DNA from: Rhizoctonia solani | Taxonomy: Eukaryota > Basidiomycota > Agaricomycetes > Cantharellales > Ceratobasidiaceae | DNA: 64,000 nucleotides | NCBI RefSeq assembly: GCF_016906535.1 | Contig: NC_057380.1 | Location: 744,001 to 808,000 of the forward strand | Reading direction: 5' to 3' | Shown: piece after piece, positions 25,902 to 37,186 of the stretch | Numbering within the stretch: position 1 is the stretch's first letter | Layout: each line of letters opens with the position of its first letter | Translations under genes and position numbers: made by a program | Notes under the pieces: model-generated | Seen by the model: the letters and a program-made list of their open reading frames with translations, nothing else | What the model was told of the DNA's origin: nothing | Database searches by the model: none

Positions 25902-26535
25902 TAACGCTTAAGATCTTAGATCAATAGAGATACTGGAGAGCCTGAATCGCACCACAGGGAGATTCAGGCATAGCATGGCGGGAAATGAATCAGAATGGTC
26001 CTCCATGCAGATGTAGAATAAAGCATGTACGGGTCAAAATGCGATGTTTAAACTCAGCAAAGCACAACGAATAAAATCCGTCGATCTGAAAGAGACCAAC
26101 CAATAGAACTAGGAAATGGCAAATGGCAAACGTAGCCGGGACCGGGGTACATTATGTGTGCATATAGTTACATTATGCTCATGATAAATGTGTCATCAAT
26201 CCTTTGGTTCCCATTTTTGGTCATATTCTTTTTCCGAGGAGTAACCTCACAAGTTCGATGAGAGGTCAAGGGACCCCTGAGTGAATTACTATGTAGTATG
26301 GGGATGCGCCATTGCAGTATCCTTTTACCTCTGTAAATTTACCGAATGAAGATGACCCTGGCTGACGCCTTGTTAAAATGAGCGCTGCTGAGCTATTTTG
26401 AAGAGCGCACTTTGAGTATGAGGTCACAGCTTTATATTGTGAATAGCCGTCGGGCCCATACTGACCCCCGGAATGGATGGAATTGAAATTTGTAAATAAA
26501 GCATCGACTTGGCCGTTCAATACATAAGGTAGTCT
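25902..26535. other. Intergenic between convergent genes
   Basis: Tail-to-tail spacer between the P450 and ETF-alpha genes. A minus-strand frame at 26266-26520 directly follows the ETF stop and is probably 3'-UTR; it has no motif. Confidence 0.45.
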
Positions 26536-27748
<1,213 letters not shown>

Positions 27749-27895
27749 GATGGGGCAAGTCGTAGAAAGAACGTGGTGGGTAACTGCAAGGTCCGTGACT
27801 CCGGCACTCGGTTGTGGTAGCGTGATCAGGTGAAATTCGCGATCGACGAGGGAGCCATGGCCAATACATATTCTCTAGCAGAAATGATTATGCAG

Positions 27896-27987
27896 GGGCG
27901 TATGGTGTAGTGGTATCACGCCTGATTTGCAAGCATCTTGCTTGGAAAAGTTTCAGGCGGTCCAGAGTTCGATCCTCTGTGCGTCCA
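27896..27987 (+). tRNA. tRNA-Ala (anticodon UGC) with intron
   Basis: Acceptor arms GGGCGTA and TGCGTCC pair with discriminator A73. The third pair is G-U, the classic alanine identity element. The anticodon stem is CCTGA with TCAGG, anticodon TGC at 27928-27930, and the T arm is CAGAG, TTCGATC, CTCTG. A 20-base intron lies between positions 37 and 38 (about 27932-27951), the canonical place. The mature length would be 72 plus CCA. Confidence 0.95.
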
Positions 27988-27990
27988 AAG

Positions 27991-27995
27991 TTTTT
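27991..27995 (+). terminator. RNA polymerase III T-tract terminator
   Basis: Five T residues start three bases after the tRNA gene, as expected for Pol III termination. Confidence 0.75.
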
Positions 27996-28210
27996 GAATC
28001 TAAAAAGGGCTTGCCCTAACCAGAATTATGCGTACTAATGCAATGGCGCGGATTTTTTTAGAACTCAGATGAAGAAAGACCTTGATGCTTCCCGACCACG
28101 AGTTCCTGGTAGCAAACTCGCCTCTCCATACACTGGTAACATCAAATATGTCTGATTTACCAACCCCAAACAGTATTTTAATACAACATTCTTATGTTTA
28201 TGCTAAAACA

Positions 28211-29274
28211 TTAAGTCTCGGTGTTACTTTTTGATCGAAGGTTTCGACTAGGTGTTTTTGCGCGACTGAGATTGAAGATGCTCCAGCCGGCTCTGAGAGC
28301 CCGGACGAGCCTTCCACCGCCCAAAACCTTGCGACGCTGCTTGATCATAAGTATACATCACATAAAGACCTATCCATAAATGAGTAACGAGATGGTAGCC
28401 AGATCAGATGAGAGCGCACCAGGTGTCCAGATCAAGACGAAAAATCCTCGCAGATAGTCGTAAGGTGTCCATTTCCCGCTCAACGGCGATGAGTTGGGGA
28501 GAGTCGAGTAGGTGAGGGCGTTCTCGGACCAAGCACCGAGGGGGTACAGTACATAGAATGTAGTATAACTACCTTGATGAATTGAGTGACAGTTCATGGG
28601 CGAGGGCGCAGAATAGAACTCACCGGAGCCATACCAGGAAATGAGGCTCACTACCAGCTAGATTGCATGCGTAGAAGCTGTAGCGAATGACCTCAGTGAT
28701 AGACCAAGCCAACACCATAGTCGCATAAAACGGGTTCGAACGGGTTTTAAGAAAGGTGAGTGAACACATCGACTGGGTATACCAAGTAACTTACCGCAGA
28801 AAAAGACTCGGTCACACCCCAAACTAGATAAACACGACTGGCAACTTGCATGGCGGTTGTAATCAGGGGACTCCGGACGAATCCCAGCAACACGTGAACG
28901 ACCTCTAACAGAGCTCCGGTTTGAACGACTCGAACAATAGGTCCTACATTGCCGATTGCGAACGTTGTACAAGCGCGCTTAAAAATTGGCTCGAGGCTGG
29001 ATGGGAGCCAGTAAGGCGTCTTGGGTGTCTTGGCAGCATTGAACAACGTGCGAGCGTAGAAGGATGGTGGATAGGAGAATGTCCCGATAGATGGGACACG
29101 GTGGCGGCGAGGACCGCAAACCAGCCTAAACACGATAGGACATTGTACGTGATCAAGTAGTATTTTACGACCGGACTGGGGCCTTGGAAAATGTTAATTT
29201 CGCAATGGGTATGTATGTTTATACTCACCTCGTTTCGTGCGCGGCTGCCCTGCGGCAGGTGGATGGCTCGCCAT
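28211..29274 (-). CDS. Very-long-chain (3R)-3-hydroxyacyl-CoA dehydratase (PHS1/HACD family; frame breaks)
   Basis: This ER membrane enzyme removes water from 3-hydroxyacyl-CoA in the third step of very-long-chain fatty acid elongation. The start at 29274 gives a short basic leader (MASHPPAAGQPRTKR), then after an intron VVKYYLITYNVLSCLGWF. Further blocks are VRVVQTGALLEVVHVLLGFV and TTAMQVASRVYLVWG, then PFYATMVLAWSITEVIRYSF with the catalytic Tyr region, YTTFYVLYPLGAWSEN with the family Glu, and a Lys/Arg-rich tail that may be an ER-retention signal. One base seems missing near 29046 (before LFNAAK) and near 28349 (before MIKQRRK); the join near 28790-28745 is unclear. Function is certain as a family; integrity is not. 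Confidence 0.85.
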
Positions 29275-29552
29275 GAAGGTCGTAATAAAATTAAACTCAA
29301 GGAGACCGAATACACGTTGTGGTCGGTTCAAGGCGTCTGTCAGCCGGTAGCCGGTGTAGCGCCCAGCGCTTGTTGGATTATCACTTTCTGCTCTCCCACG
29401 GCTCCGCACCACCCAAAAGCAACCACAATTATTAGACATAGGTCTACAATAGATACATAGATCGATCTAATAACAGACATAATCTTAGAGACCCTTTTTT
29501 ATAGGGAATATTCAAGCTGGCATTTGGGCGGCGACTCTGCACCAAGTCGATC

Positions 29553-30874
29553 ATGTCGTACCTTAAACACCCTGAAGTAGTTTCCTCTGTTTACTCCAAA
29601 TTCGAAAAGGCCAAATCATCTGGAGCGCTTTTCTTTTATCCTTCAACTCGCTCTAGAGCTACTGAGCATAACATCAATGTGAGCGTGTCTTTGCGACCCC
29701 ATTTAACTTATTCTCACTCGGTATCCTTCATAGTTTGAAATTACCACATCCGCTTTGCAGAAAAAGCCTTCCCTACCAGCGCCTGACTTTTCCAAACGCG
29801 ATAAACCGGATCCGTTTTCTCCCCCTTATGTGCCTGACTTGTTCATTGGGGAACTCAAGGACGAACTAGAGGGGACGAGTATGTGATACTTGTGCGTACG
29901 TGGGCTGATGCTTGCTCCATTATCCGTCAATTCTAAGCACAACTTATATGCAGCTCAACAAATTTAGTGTTATTCCGGGGCACTTCTTGATGGTCACTAA
30001 AGGTATGGATAATTAACTGTATCTGAAGACCTCTAATCGACCGGCATTGTACAGGTTTCCACCCACAAAACTCTCCCCTCACTCCTCCGGAATTGACACA
30101 AGCTTATCTCCTCATTCGCGCATCACAAAAAGCAGAATCCCCCATATTTGCTTTTTACAACTGCGGAGTAGACTCGGGTGCTAGCCAACCACACAACACA
30201 TCCAATTTGTTCCAACCAAGGCTGAAGAGGATGACGAGGACGAGGACGACTCGAGGCCTCCGGTCGAGTCATATGTTCAAAACCTGAAGATTGAGGACGA
30301 CAGTATGTAGTTGCCTTTTCTTTCATGCCGTGGATCCGGTTGACAGATATTGTACTTAGCCAAAGTCTTCTCTTTGCCGCTACCTTACGTTCATTTAGTG
30401 CAAAGGCTCCATCTTCCCAAGGCGACGGTCTCCGGCACCAACCGCTCTCTGAGCAAGCTCTCGAGGAACTGAGTAGCATAACCAGAACTTTTCTTGGTCT
30501 ACTTGACGAAGCGGTACAGACTATCCGAATCTACCACAGCCGCCAGAACACAACAACAGGCACCTCGGATGTCGGTAGAGCGTCGGCTCCGAGCTACAAC
30601 ATTATCCTAACTTCGGAGCATATGCACTTGATACCACGGCTGCGGGAGCATACAATCGAGGAGCTTCATCCTAATAAAGGAGAGAAATCTGAGAGTGATC
30701 CAGAGGCTTATACTCCTCAGAAACTGAGCATAAACCCTTGGGTTTGCTGGGATGTTACTGGCAAAGAGCGACGCGCTGGCTGGAGCGATCAAGGAGAAGG
30801 GTGTGATCGAGTTGCTGAGCCAAGTCGGGGTGCCCAATAAAGGAGAGACATCTAACAACGTTCACGATTCTTAG
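29553..30874 (+). CDS. Ap4A phosphorylase / ATP adenylyltransferase (APA1/APA2-like; frame breaks)
   Basis: The enzyme breaks down diadenosine tetraphosphate with phosphate, or works in reverse, through an adenylylated histidine. It belongs to the HIT superfamily. Visible blocks are LFFYPSTRSRATEHNIN, LNKFSVIPGHFLMVTKGF, FYNCG and SGASQPH (the start of the catalytic SQPHKH motif), PPVESYVQNLKIED, PSYNIILTSEHMHLIPR, and LGFAGMLLAKSDAL at the C-terminus. The frame breaks inside the catalytic motif near 30196 (AA where AAN is needed for the Lys codon), again at about 30400-30430, and near 30738. Good introns are present near 29680 and 30305. It is divergent from the dehydratase gene with a 278-base shared promoter region. 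Confidence 0.85.
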
Positions 30875-32168
30875 ATGTTTGAATTGAAATCGCCGCAATG
30901 TACATCAATTGACGCTTGATATATCTTCCTGAAATTAGCGTTTTATCGTTTTTGTTAATTCGAGCGTATGTATGTAAATCCATTCCTATCAGAAACCAAA
31001 TAGACAACTATACAGCAGATGAAAGGCTAGGTTCACTCCGTCAAGTTTTATGAAAACTCAGTTTGTCCCGTTGGCTTAATTTTAGATCCAAGAGCCCTGA
31101 CATGTAGTACTGGACGATATATCCTAGCCAATTGTAGCTGAATAGTAACCAAGTACTAGTGCTGAAGTTTATACATAACTTAGCCTAGGCACGCATGATA
31201 TATGTATATAGCATAACAAGGGGTGTATGCATGTATATGAGCACCAAATTCGGGGGGAGGGGACAAAAAGGGTAATGCAAGGAGTCTTCACAAATATGAA
31301 GCGGTTAGGGTAGGCTGAGAATACCTGACAGCTAGTGAGGCTCGTGCGAGTGGTCCATACTATGCTCACTGGGTGAGATGGTGGGTGAAAAAAGCCAGTG
31401 TGTATCCCTTAACCAATGGCGAAGAATGATGTAGTAGAGACTAAAGATGCTAGGAGGTGGTAGTAGAGAAGGAAGGAAGACAAAAACAGCGCACAAACCA
31501 GGGAGTCTGGTTTACCTGACTAGTAATTTATAGAAATGAAAAGGTCGAGTGGGTCACGTGATGTTAAGTTATTTACGCCCTCTGCGCCTGTACCTTTCCT
31601 ACCCCCCCCCGCTCTCATCCTGTACTCAATCGGTCGTGTTCCCAGAGCCCGACTCTGTCAGGCCCCCTTTTGACGTAATCTCACCCGCCCTGCGTGTTCC
31701 CCTTTTTTTTTGTCTTCTTATCTTTCTTGTCCCTGCTGTCTCTCTCTGCTGTGTACGTAGCTCCGCTCTGACTCAGCCCGGTGTCCGACCATGTGCTCGG
31801 GTCCGTGTAATAGATTGTATCAAAAAAAGAGTGGGTCACGTGACTCTCGTCGGAGCTCCGGCGCTAACTCTTGGCTATGTATTTACACAGGCTACGATAC
31901 ACAACACACATCATTCATTGAATAGCTTACTTTTCCCCGGCAGCCCCTCTTAACTTCTCCAGCTAGATTAGTATATACTTGGGTGAGTACACAGTGCCAC
32001 TATGTTCGTATTCACAGCACCAGTTTGATATATTGTGAGCCACTTTGATACACGAACGAACATCTATACCAAAAAACATTTAATATCTGTGTTTTATGCT
32101 TGAAAGAGCACAAATTTCGAGATCAATCAAGTGTAGATGATACAGGCATTGTGACGAGGAAAATTTCC
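30875..32168. other. Intergenic with promoter-like pyrimidine-rich segment
   Basis: The 1.3-kb spacer lies between the 3' ends of convergent genes. Its part 31554-31990 looks like a promoter and leader (see separate entry), yet no gene follows it. Confidence 0.5.
31554..31990 (+). promoter_or_regulatory. Orphan promoter-like region with two TCACGTGA sites
   Basis: Two TCACGTGA palindromes (31554-31561, 31836-31843) flank a strongly pyrimidine-rich strand with C- and T-runs near 31600 and 31700. It ends in a TATATACTTGGGTGAGT stretch that looks like an exon end with a donor. Such CT-rich segments often precede highly expressed fungal genes. The long frame through it is compositional and not protein-like. 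Confidence 0.35.
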
Positions 32169-34499
32169 CTATTCTTTGGGGATGTTCTCAATGATAAGGG
32201 CTCGATGTTTTTCGGACCTTGGGCGGATCTCAAAGTCGAAGGGCTTGATTGGACTTCATAATCATCATGATACGTCATCAGTATAAAGGAACAGGTCGAT
32301 ATATGCGCTTGACTTACACAGTTAGGCTATTCACGGCACCCTCGACAATGGGAATAATTTCTTTCCCGTTTTTGTCTTTCTTGCGGGAGAAATTATAGGT
32401 AGCTAAAAGCGATGCTATCGAGAGGAATAATGATGCCTCAGCGAAATGCAGCCCCGGGCATATACTTATTCACGTCGAGGTTATGAGTGCATAGTGGAGA
32501 TGGCGATACCATATTACCTACCGTCTTCCCCATCCAAATCCCGGCGCAACCGGGACGTTTGGATCCAAGAACCTGTCGGGATTGAAATCTTCTGGGTCTT
32601 CGTATACAGATTCATCGCGGGTCATCCCCCTATCGGATCAAGTATTAATTTATGAACGTAAGGCCCGTGTGATATAACCTCACCAAAGGTTGCCTATTCT
32701 ATAGTAAGTGCAAACAAACTTAATGGGCCATTTTGGAGACCGAAACGAACAGTACTTACATCATTGTACCCTTTTGAATGTCATATCCTTGGTACACATC
32801 ATCCTGAAAACAAACATGGGGATCTCCCCCTTTACAATCCTCACATTAGCATACTATATCTGTGTAAATGAATGATCTCGACATCGCACCTGTAGGTGCC
32901 ACAGGATGCCAACGCATAACCTCCTGTATCAGATTCCCCACATAAGGCATTTGAGATCGATCCGCTATTGTTGGTAGCCGAACTACGTTGCCCAACACAG
33001 AGTCTACTTCAGCCTGAGCTTTGGCTTGTACTTCAGGCTTTATCACCATGGCTGCAACAAAATTGACCAAAGCTGTTGCTGACTGCAAACATAATGGGCG
33101 TTACACTTGTACAAGATGAAACACAGTGGATACAACCAACCGTATCCGTTCCGGCTTGAAATGCATAGAGTCGATGACAGGTCATATCGCGCTTGGTAGA
33201 GTTTTGGGCCCGAGGTTATGTAGTACTCACCAGCAAAAAGAATATAAGCGAGTTCCTTAAGTTCTTGCTCCCTTTCTTCCGTTGATATACCAAGTCCTGC
33301 TGGGTCGTCCTGAAGCAAGGCGCTGAGCACCGAAGGCTCGAAGTCACCCGATGCCTATTGGAAACATCAAGGAGAGGGGTTATTGTAAGTTAGGCTGTGG
33401 AATTACAAAATACAAGTTCCCATACGAACCACTTGGCGCTTCGTCCACTCATACGGAGCAGCAACTGCATGATTCTTTTGTTCCCTCCATTTTCGAGCAG
33501 TTTCCTTCCACCCGGCACCAGGCAGCCAGCCCGGAACATATTCGAGAATTGGAAATGCGTTGACAAAGAAGTCTGCGCATTTGATGATACCATATATAGA
33601 TATAGGTGACCCTATGACGATATCACTTACTGCTCTTCATCATAGCACAGAAAACATTATCTGTAGCTTCAATAGCATCCAAAAAGAATGGGTCTTGGTC
33701 ACCCTTGAGACGATACCCATAAGCTAACTTGAACGTGGCATATGCCATTGCGCTAAGGAGGGAAAGGTGGTACTTAGTTGGGATGCCTCTGGTTCCGGGC
33801 CTCATGAGAAAATGACTCACAAGGAGAACTGGTTTTTTACCAGCTTGAAGGGGGCTGGACTTTCAGGAGTTTCCAGCAGACAACCAAGGAGCCGCCGGAC
33901 CGCTTCCTGTTGGATACCATCGAACTGGCGGACAGCACGCATGTTTAGCCAATTATTCATTCTTCGACGTTGACGGCGCCATTGATCGGAGTATGACAAC
34001 GAAGGTATAAAACCTGGCCAGTCAAGCCTGACAGGCAAGAGTATTAGTCTACGACTCGTTGCTATAGATAGCGCCAAGTGGCCCTGTACACACAAGCTAG
34101 CACTTTTTACCATCGAGGCACTTCTTCGATCAGAATAGATCGCTGAGCGTTTTTCAAATAGGTCTGAAGCAGCTTGGGCAGTGTTAAGAACAATGGCTGG
34201 CTTCCCCATCATGTCCATATAGATAATATCGCCTACATTTGTGGACTCAGCTCAATGTTCACTAGATGACTGTGAGAACATAACAACTTACTGCCGAGCC
34301 GTTTCCCAAGCTCAAAATACCCCAAGTAGTCCAGACCCGATGGAATCGAGAGGATATTCCCAATGAATGGTAGAGACCTAGGAGCGGGTGGGTGTCGGAG
34401 CTTTCGACCAAAAACTCGAAGCCAGTAATGCCGCACAAGAGCAACGCTGGACACAGTTAGAATTACATATGCATACAGAGATACTTTGTGATCTATCAT
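32169..34499 (-). CDS. Cytochrome P450 monooxygenase, intact
   Basis: Thirteen exons join without a break to 524 codons, the usual P450 length. Order: N-terminal anchor (VSLYAYVILTVSSVALV), PPAPRSLPFIGNI hinge, YSDQWRRQRRRMNNW (helix C), YGYRLKGDQDPF, FPILEYVPGWLPGAGWK, a 14-nt exon 33154-33141 for the I-helix AGTDT, IQEVMRWHP (ExxR), a 15-nt exon 32698-32684 for IGNLW, DFNPDRF, FGWGRR, and CPG with the heme cysteine in the following exon, then PFDFEIRPRSEKHR near the end. It is an ER-anchored monooxygenase that needs P450 reductase. It resembles proteins annotated as O-methylsterigmatocystin oxidoreductase-like in fungi; the substrate is unknown. Closest to the gene at 37187, both starting MID and reading the same way. 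Confidence 0.95.
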
Positions 34500-35280
34500 G
34501 TCAGAGTACTAAGTGAAGTGAATTGTACCTCAGAAGTGGTCTGCTACAATAGAAACCTACTGAGCATTTATACGAAGCAGGCACTCGGGTAACCGTAAAT
34601 TCCGACTGACCGGCTCTGGATGGTGTTCTTGTATGTGCCGATAGAATGATTCCGAGAGGTTGGAATTATCTATGTCATAGAATTTATAAAGCAATGGAGC
34701 CGGCCCCACTAGGCGTGTTACTTGGTACCCACTAAGTTCAATGGGCAAGTATGACTTGGTGCAAAGGAATGCGGTTATTTGAGGGAGTACGTGGTCGACA
34801 TTTGCGTACACGGCGCGGATGATAACGAACATACCCTTATTTGGGAAATCAGGGAGTCTTGTATAGTCAACTCCAATCCCTGGGAAGAGTACTAATACAA
34901 AGAGTGCTCCAGCGGCACACTACTTAATAGCCCAAGCTCTCGTAGCTCGATGGAACTAGATTCGAGGGTCATTCCGAGAGATTCCCCATTCAAATTTTTC
35001 TAGGACAAAGATAATACGCAACAACATATTAGGTCATCGAACCACCTCGGTCAACTAGTTCGGGATACCCTTCTATTTGTACGTGAGTGTTGACATCGAC
35101 ATTGACGTTACAGTTTAGTACCCCAAATACTTGGATTCTGTCGATGATGGTAAACTGGGGGAACATCACTCCTGACCCTCAAGTTGACTATGCGCAATCA
35201 AGGGTTTAGTTTATAGTGAGCTTCTACAACGCCCTCACTGACAGGCTTCCACCAGCAGATTATATAGATTGGGACTCATA
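34500..35280. other. Intergenic upstream of the intact P450
   Basis: Holds the presumed promoter of the minus-strand P450. A minus-strand frame at 34557-34832 lacks motifs. Nothing else is supported. Confidence 0.4.
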
Positions 35281-35452
35281 TTTGATTGCGAGAACCTATC
35301 AGAATTGAAACGCTCCCAGCCTTGATAAACCGCTTCATCGCAAGTCATTGCTCTGTCAAATAAAAGGGCTATTAACGACAATAGTTACGCGTATATAACT
35401 TGCCTTCACCAACGATTATGGCAAAAAATTCAAAGCCGTTGGGGGCTGAGGA
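35281..35452 (-). pseudogene. P450 relic: two exons only
   Basis: On the minus strand, an exon-like stretch (about 35452-35410) reads NGFEFFAIIVGE. After a GC-AG-type intron, a second (about 35352-35281) reads AMTCDEAVYQGWERFNSDRF. These match the consecutive P450 segments GYDIQKGTMMIGN and AMTRDESVYEDPEDFNPDRF of the neighbouring genes. No other P450 part is found nearby. In this relic the 15-nt micro-exon equivalent is fused to the exon before it. Confidence 0.6.
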
Positions 35453-35539
35453 TCGGAGTTTGCGGAGCCGCACGAGCCCAGACTTAGGCGTAGGCTCGTG
35501 GAGGGCCCAGTGTACTTAGTTACGTGATCATACTTGTTC

Positions 35540-35707
35540 AGGACCCCCAATTATTGTGGGGGAGGCATCATCCAGTTTCCGGCCATTGGCGCTTATTTTC
35601 AGCCAATCAGCATCAAGAATCCTGGAATCCTGTGATCTGATTGGCTGAAAATAAGCGCCAATGGCCAGAAACTGGATGATGCCTCCCCCACAATAATTGG
35701 GGGTCCT
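35540..35707. mobile_element. Foldback MITE with 8-bp target-site duplication
   Basis: Left arm 35540-35610 and right arm 35637-35707 (71 bases each) are reverse complements with one mismatch, separated by 26 bases. The whole is flanked by ACTTGTTC at 35532-35539 and again at 35708-35715. An 8-base duplication points to hAT-type transposition (known of that superfamily). No coding capacity, so mobilisation would need a transposase elsewhere. Confidence 0.92.
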
Positions 35708-35715
35708 ACTTGTTC

Positions 35716-36907
35716 TCACTCGAATAGACTTCCACGGCGCACTCGATCACTCTTCGCGCTTCTTAGTTTCTTCTTTCCTACTCACCTGCCCATGCGCTCG
35801 CATTGGAGCACCCTCTCTCGCATCCCATTATGCCCACCGGGTATTTATCACGCATCGTCTTCTCCGCCTGTTCGGCTAATGTCAGGATCGGCCACCCACC
35901 GGCGAGCTCTGCTCGCGTCTCTGTGCCCCAGCTTTCGTCCGCGCACTTCGTGCTGGATCCCCCACCCACACTGGTTTCTGATGGTAATCGTGTATGCGTA
36001 TCCTTACATGCATGCCTACTAATATGCGTATGATTTTCTGCTGGCGGTACGAAGCTACTGGAGCCTAAGTATATACTTGCACATTTTTCACCATCAATCA
36101 ACTTCCGGTACGCCAGAGGATGGCTTCTCGTGACGAAGCGCCCTCACAATTTTTTGATGTCAAAACTCGATGGTAAACCAGGCTTTTCTTGCCATTGAGA
36201 AACGTTTAAGATCAGATGGACACATCGTCAACTTGACTAAACTTTGCGGAATGAGGTCTTCAATCCAGAGTTTTCCGGAAACCTTCTAGCTGAAATTCAT
36301 TGGGAACTCGCCGCAAAGAGCTCAAGGACAAGCAGATATTACCCAGTAGTTTTCTCGCGACGAATCATGAGTGGAATCCTTTGATTAGGTTGACTTGAAC
36401 TATGCTCTGGTTTGCTCTGTTCTTATGCTAGTTCATATTTAAATAGTTATTCTTAATGTACAATGCCGGTTCATATTACGGTACGAGTGGGAGAGCCCAC
36501 GACCTCTAAAGGCCGCCTAGGAGTGTCAGCCAACCACCCAAGACTATGACCTCCCGGATCGAAGGCTCCGGGTGGCAGGGGCCCTTCACACAATGATTCT
36601 GTGCCATCATTAGGAATGACATGTGGGCACGCCGAAAAGTGCGAGGTCATAATTATTTACATTTATTCACGCTTCTTGCGGCATTGCAAGGTGGTGGAAT
36701 GGAATGGCGTCTCTGCTCTCGGTCAAGTGCCACATGCGAATCTTCTACGCGCTGCAATCTACGGATCAGAAACACGGCGTTCCCTCTCGTGTATATTATT
36801 CATGTCTTTCCAAAGACTTGGCTCTACGGCAATTCGAATAACTCCGGAGCGCTCACTCACTCGTAAAGGTGAGCGAGAAGTTTGGAGCATTAGATATGAA
36901 GCTCTGA
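35716..36907. other. Intergenic, C/T-rich then repeat-flanked
   Basis: Pyrimidine-rich stretch at 35740-35960 with an open frame beginning at 35803 that could be a 5' exon ending before GTAATC at 35981, but with no recognisable product. The rest is anonymous sequence. Confidence 0.3.
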
Positions 36908-37030
36908 AGTGCTCGTGGGATGCTCCGGGGTACCCGTGGAGCACCCCCGATCCGGTTGGATACAAACGAGCAGGTCCCTAAAACCCAAGCACCCTGGAGC
37001 ACTCCGGGGTTTTTGGGGCCCTCGTAGAGA
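36908..37030 (+). repeat. Dispersed repeat C, right-hand part (copy 1)
   Basis: The block from GAAGTGCTCGTGG to GGGGTTTTTGGGGCCCTCGT matches 59190-59312 in the same orientation, including the GATCCGG core and the GC-rich end. The left half seen at 59.1 kb is not evident here, so this copy looks truncated. Confidence 0.7.
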
Positions 37031-37186
37031 GTACCCCAAGCTTTCATACATTTATCCTCGATCTAAATATGACATCTTAGGGGTTGCCACCGTGCCTAAC
37101 ATTTATTACATTAGAAATAGTGTATATGCCCACTTTATGACGCCAATGGTCTGTATCTTAACAGCCTACAACTAAAAAGAAATTTA

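Noticed and set aside
26266..26520. 84-codon minus-strand frame after ETF-alpha
   Set aside because: Directly follows the ETF stop codon and lacks motifs; more likely 3'-UTR.
31549..31953. 134-codon plus-strand frame
   Set aside because: It is a product of pyrimidine-rich composition; it has no domain and runs through promoter-like DNA.
35803..36033. Possible 5' exon of an unknown gene
   Set aside because: No downstream exon with matching phase or recognisable product was found.
36538..36590. tRNA-like TTCGATCC next to a GC stem
   Set aside because: The loop is too long and no acceptor or anticodon arm can be built on either strand.
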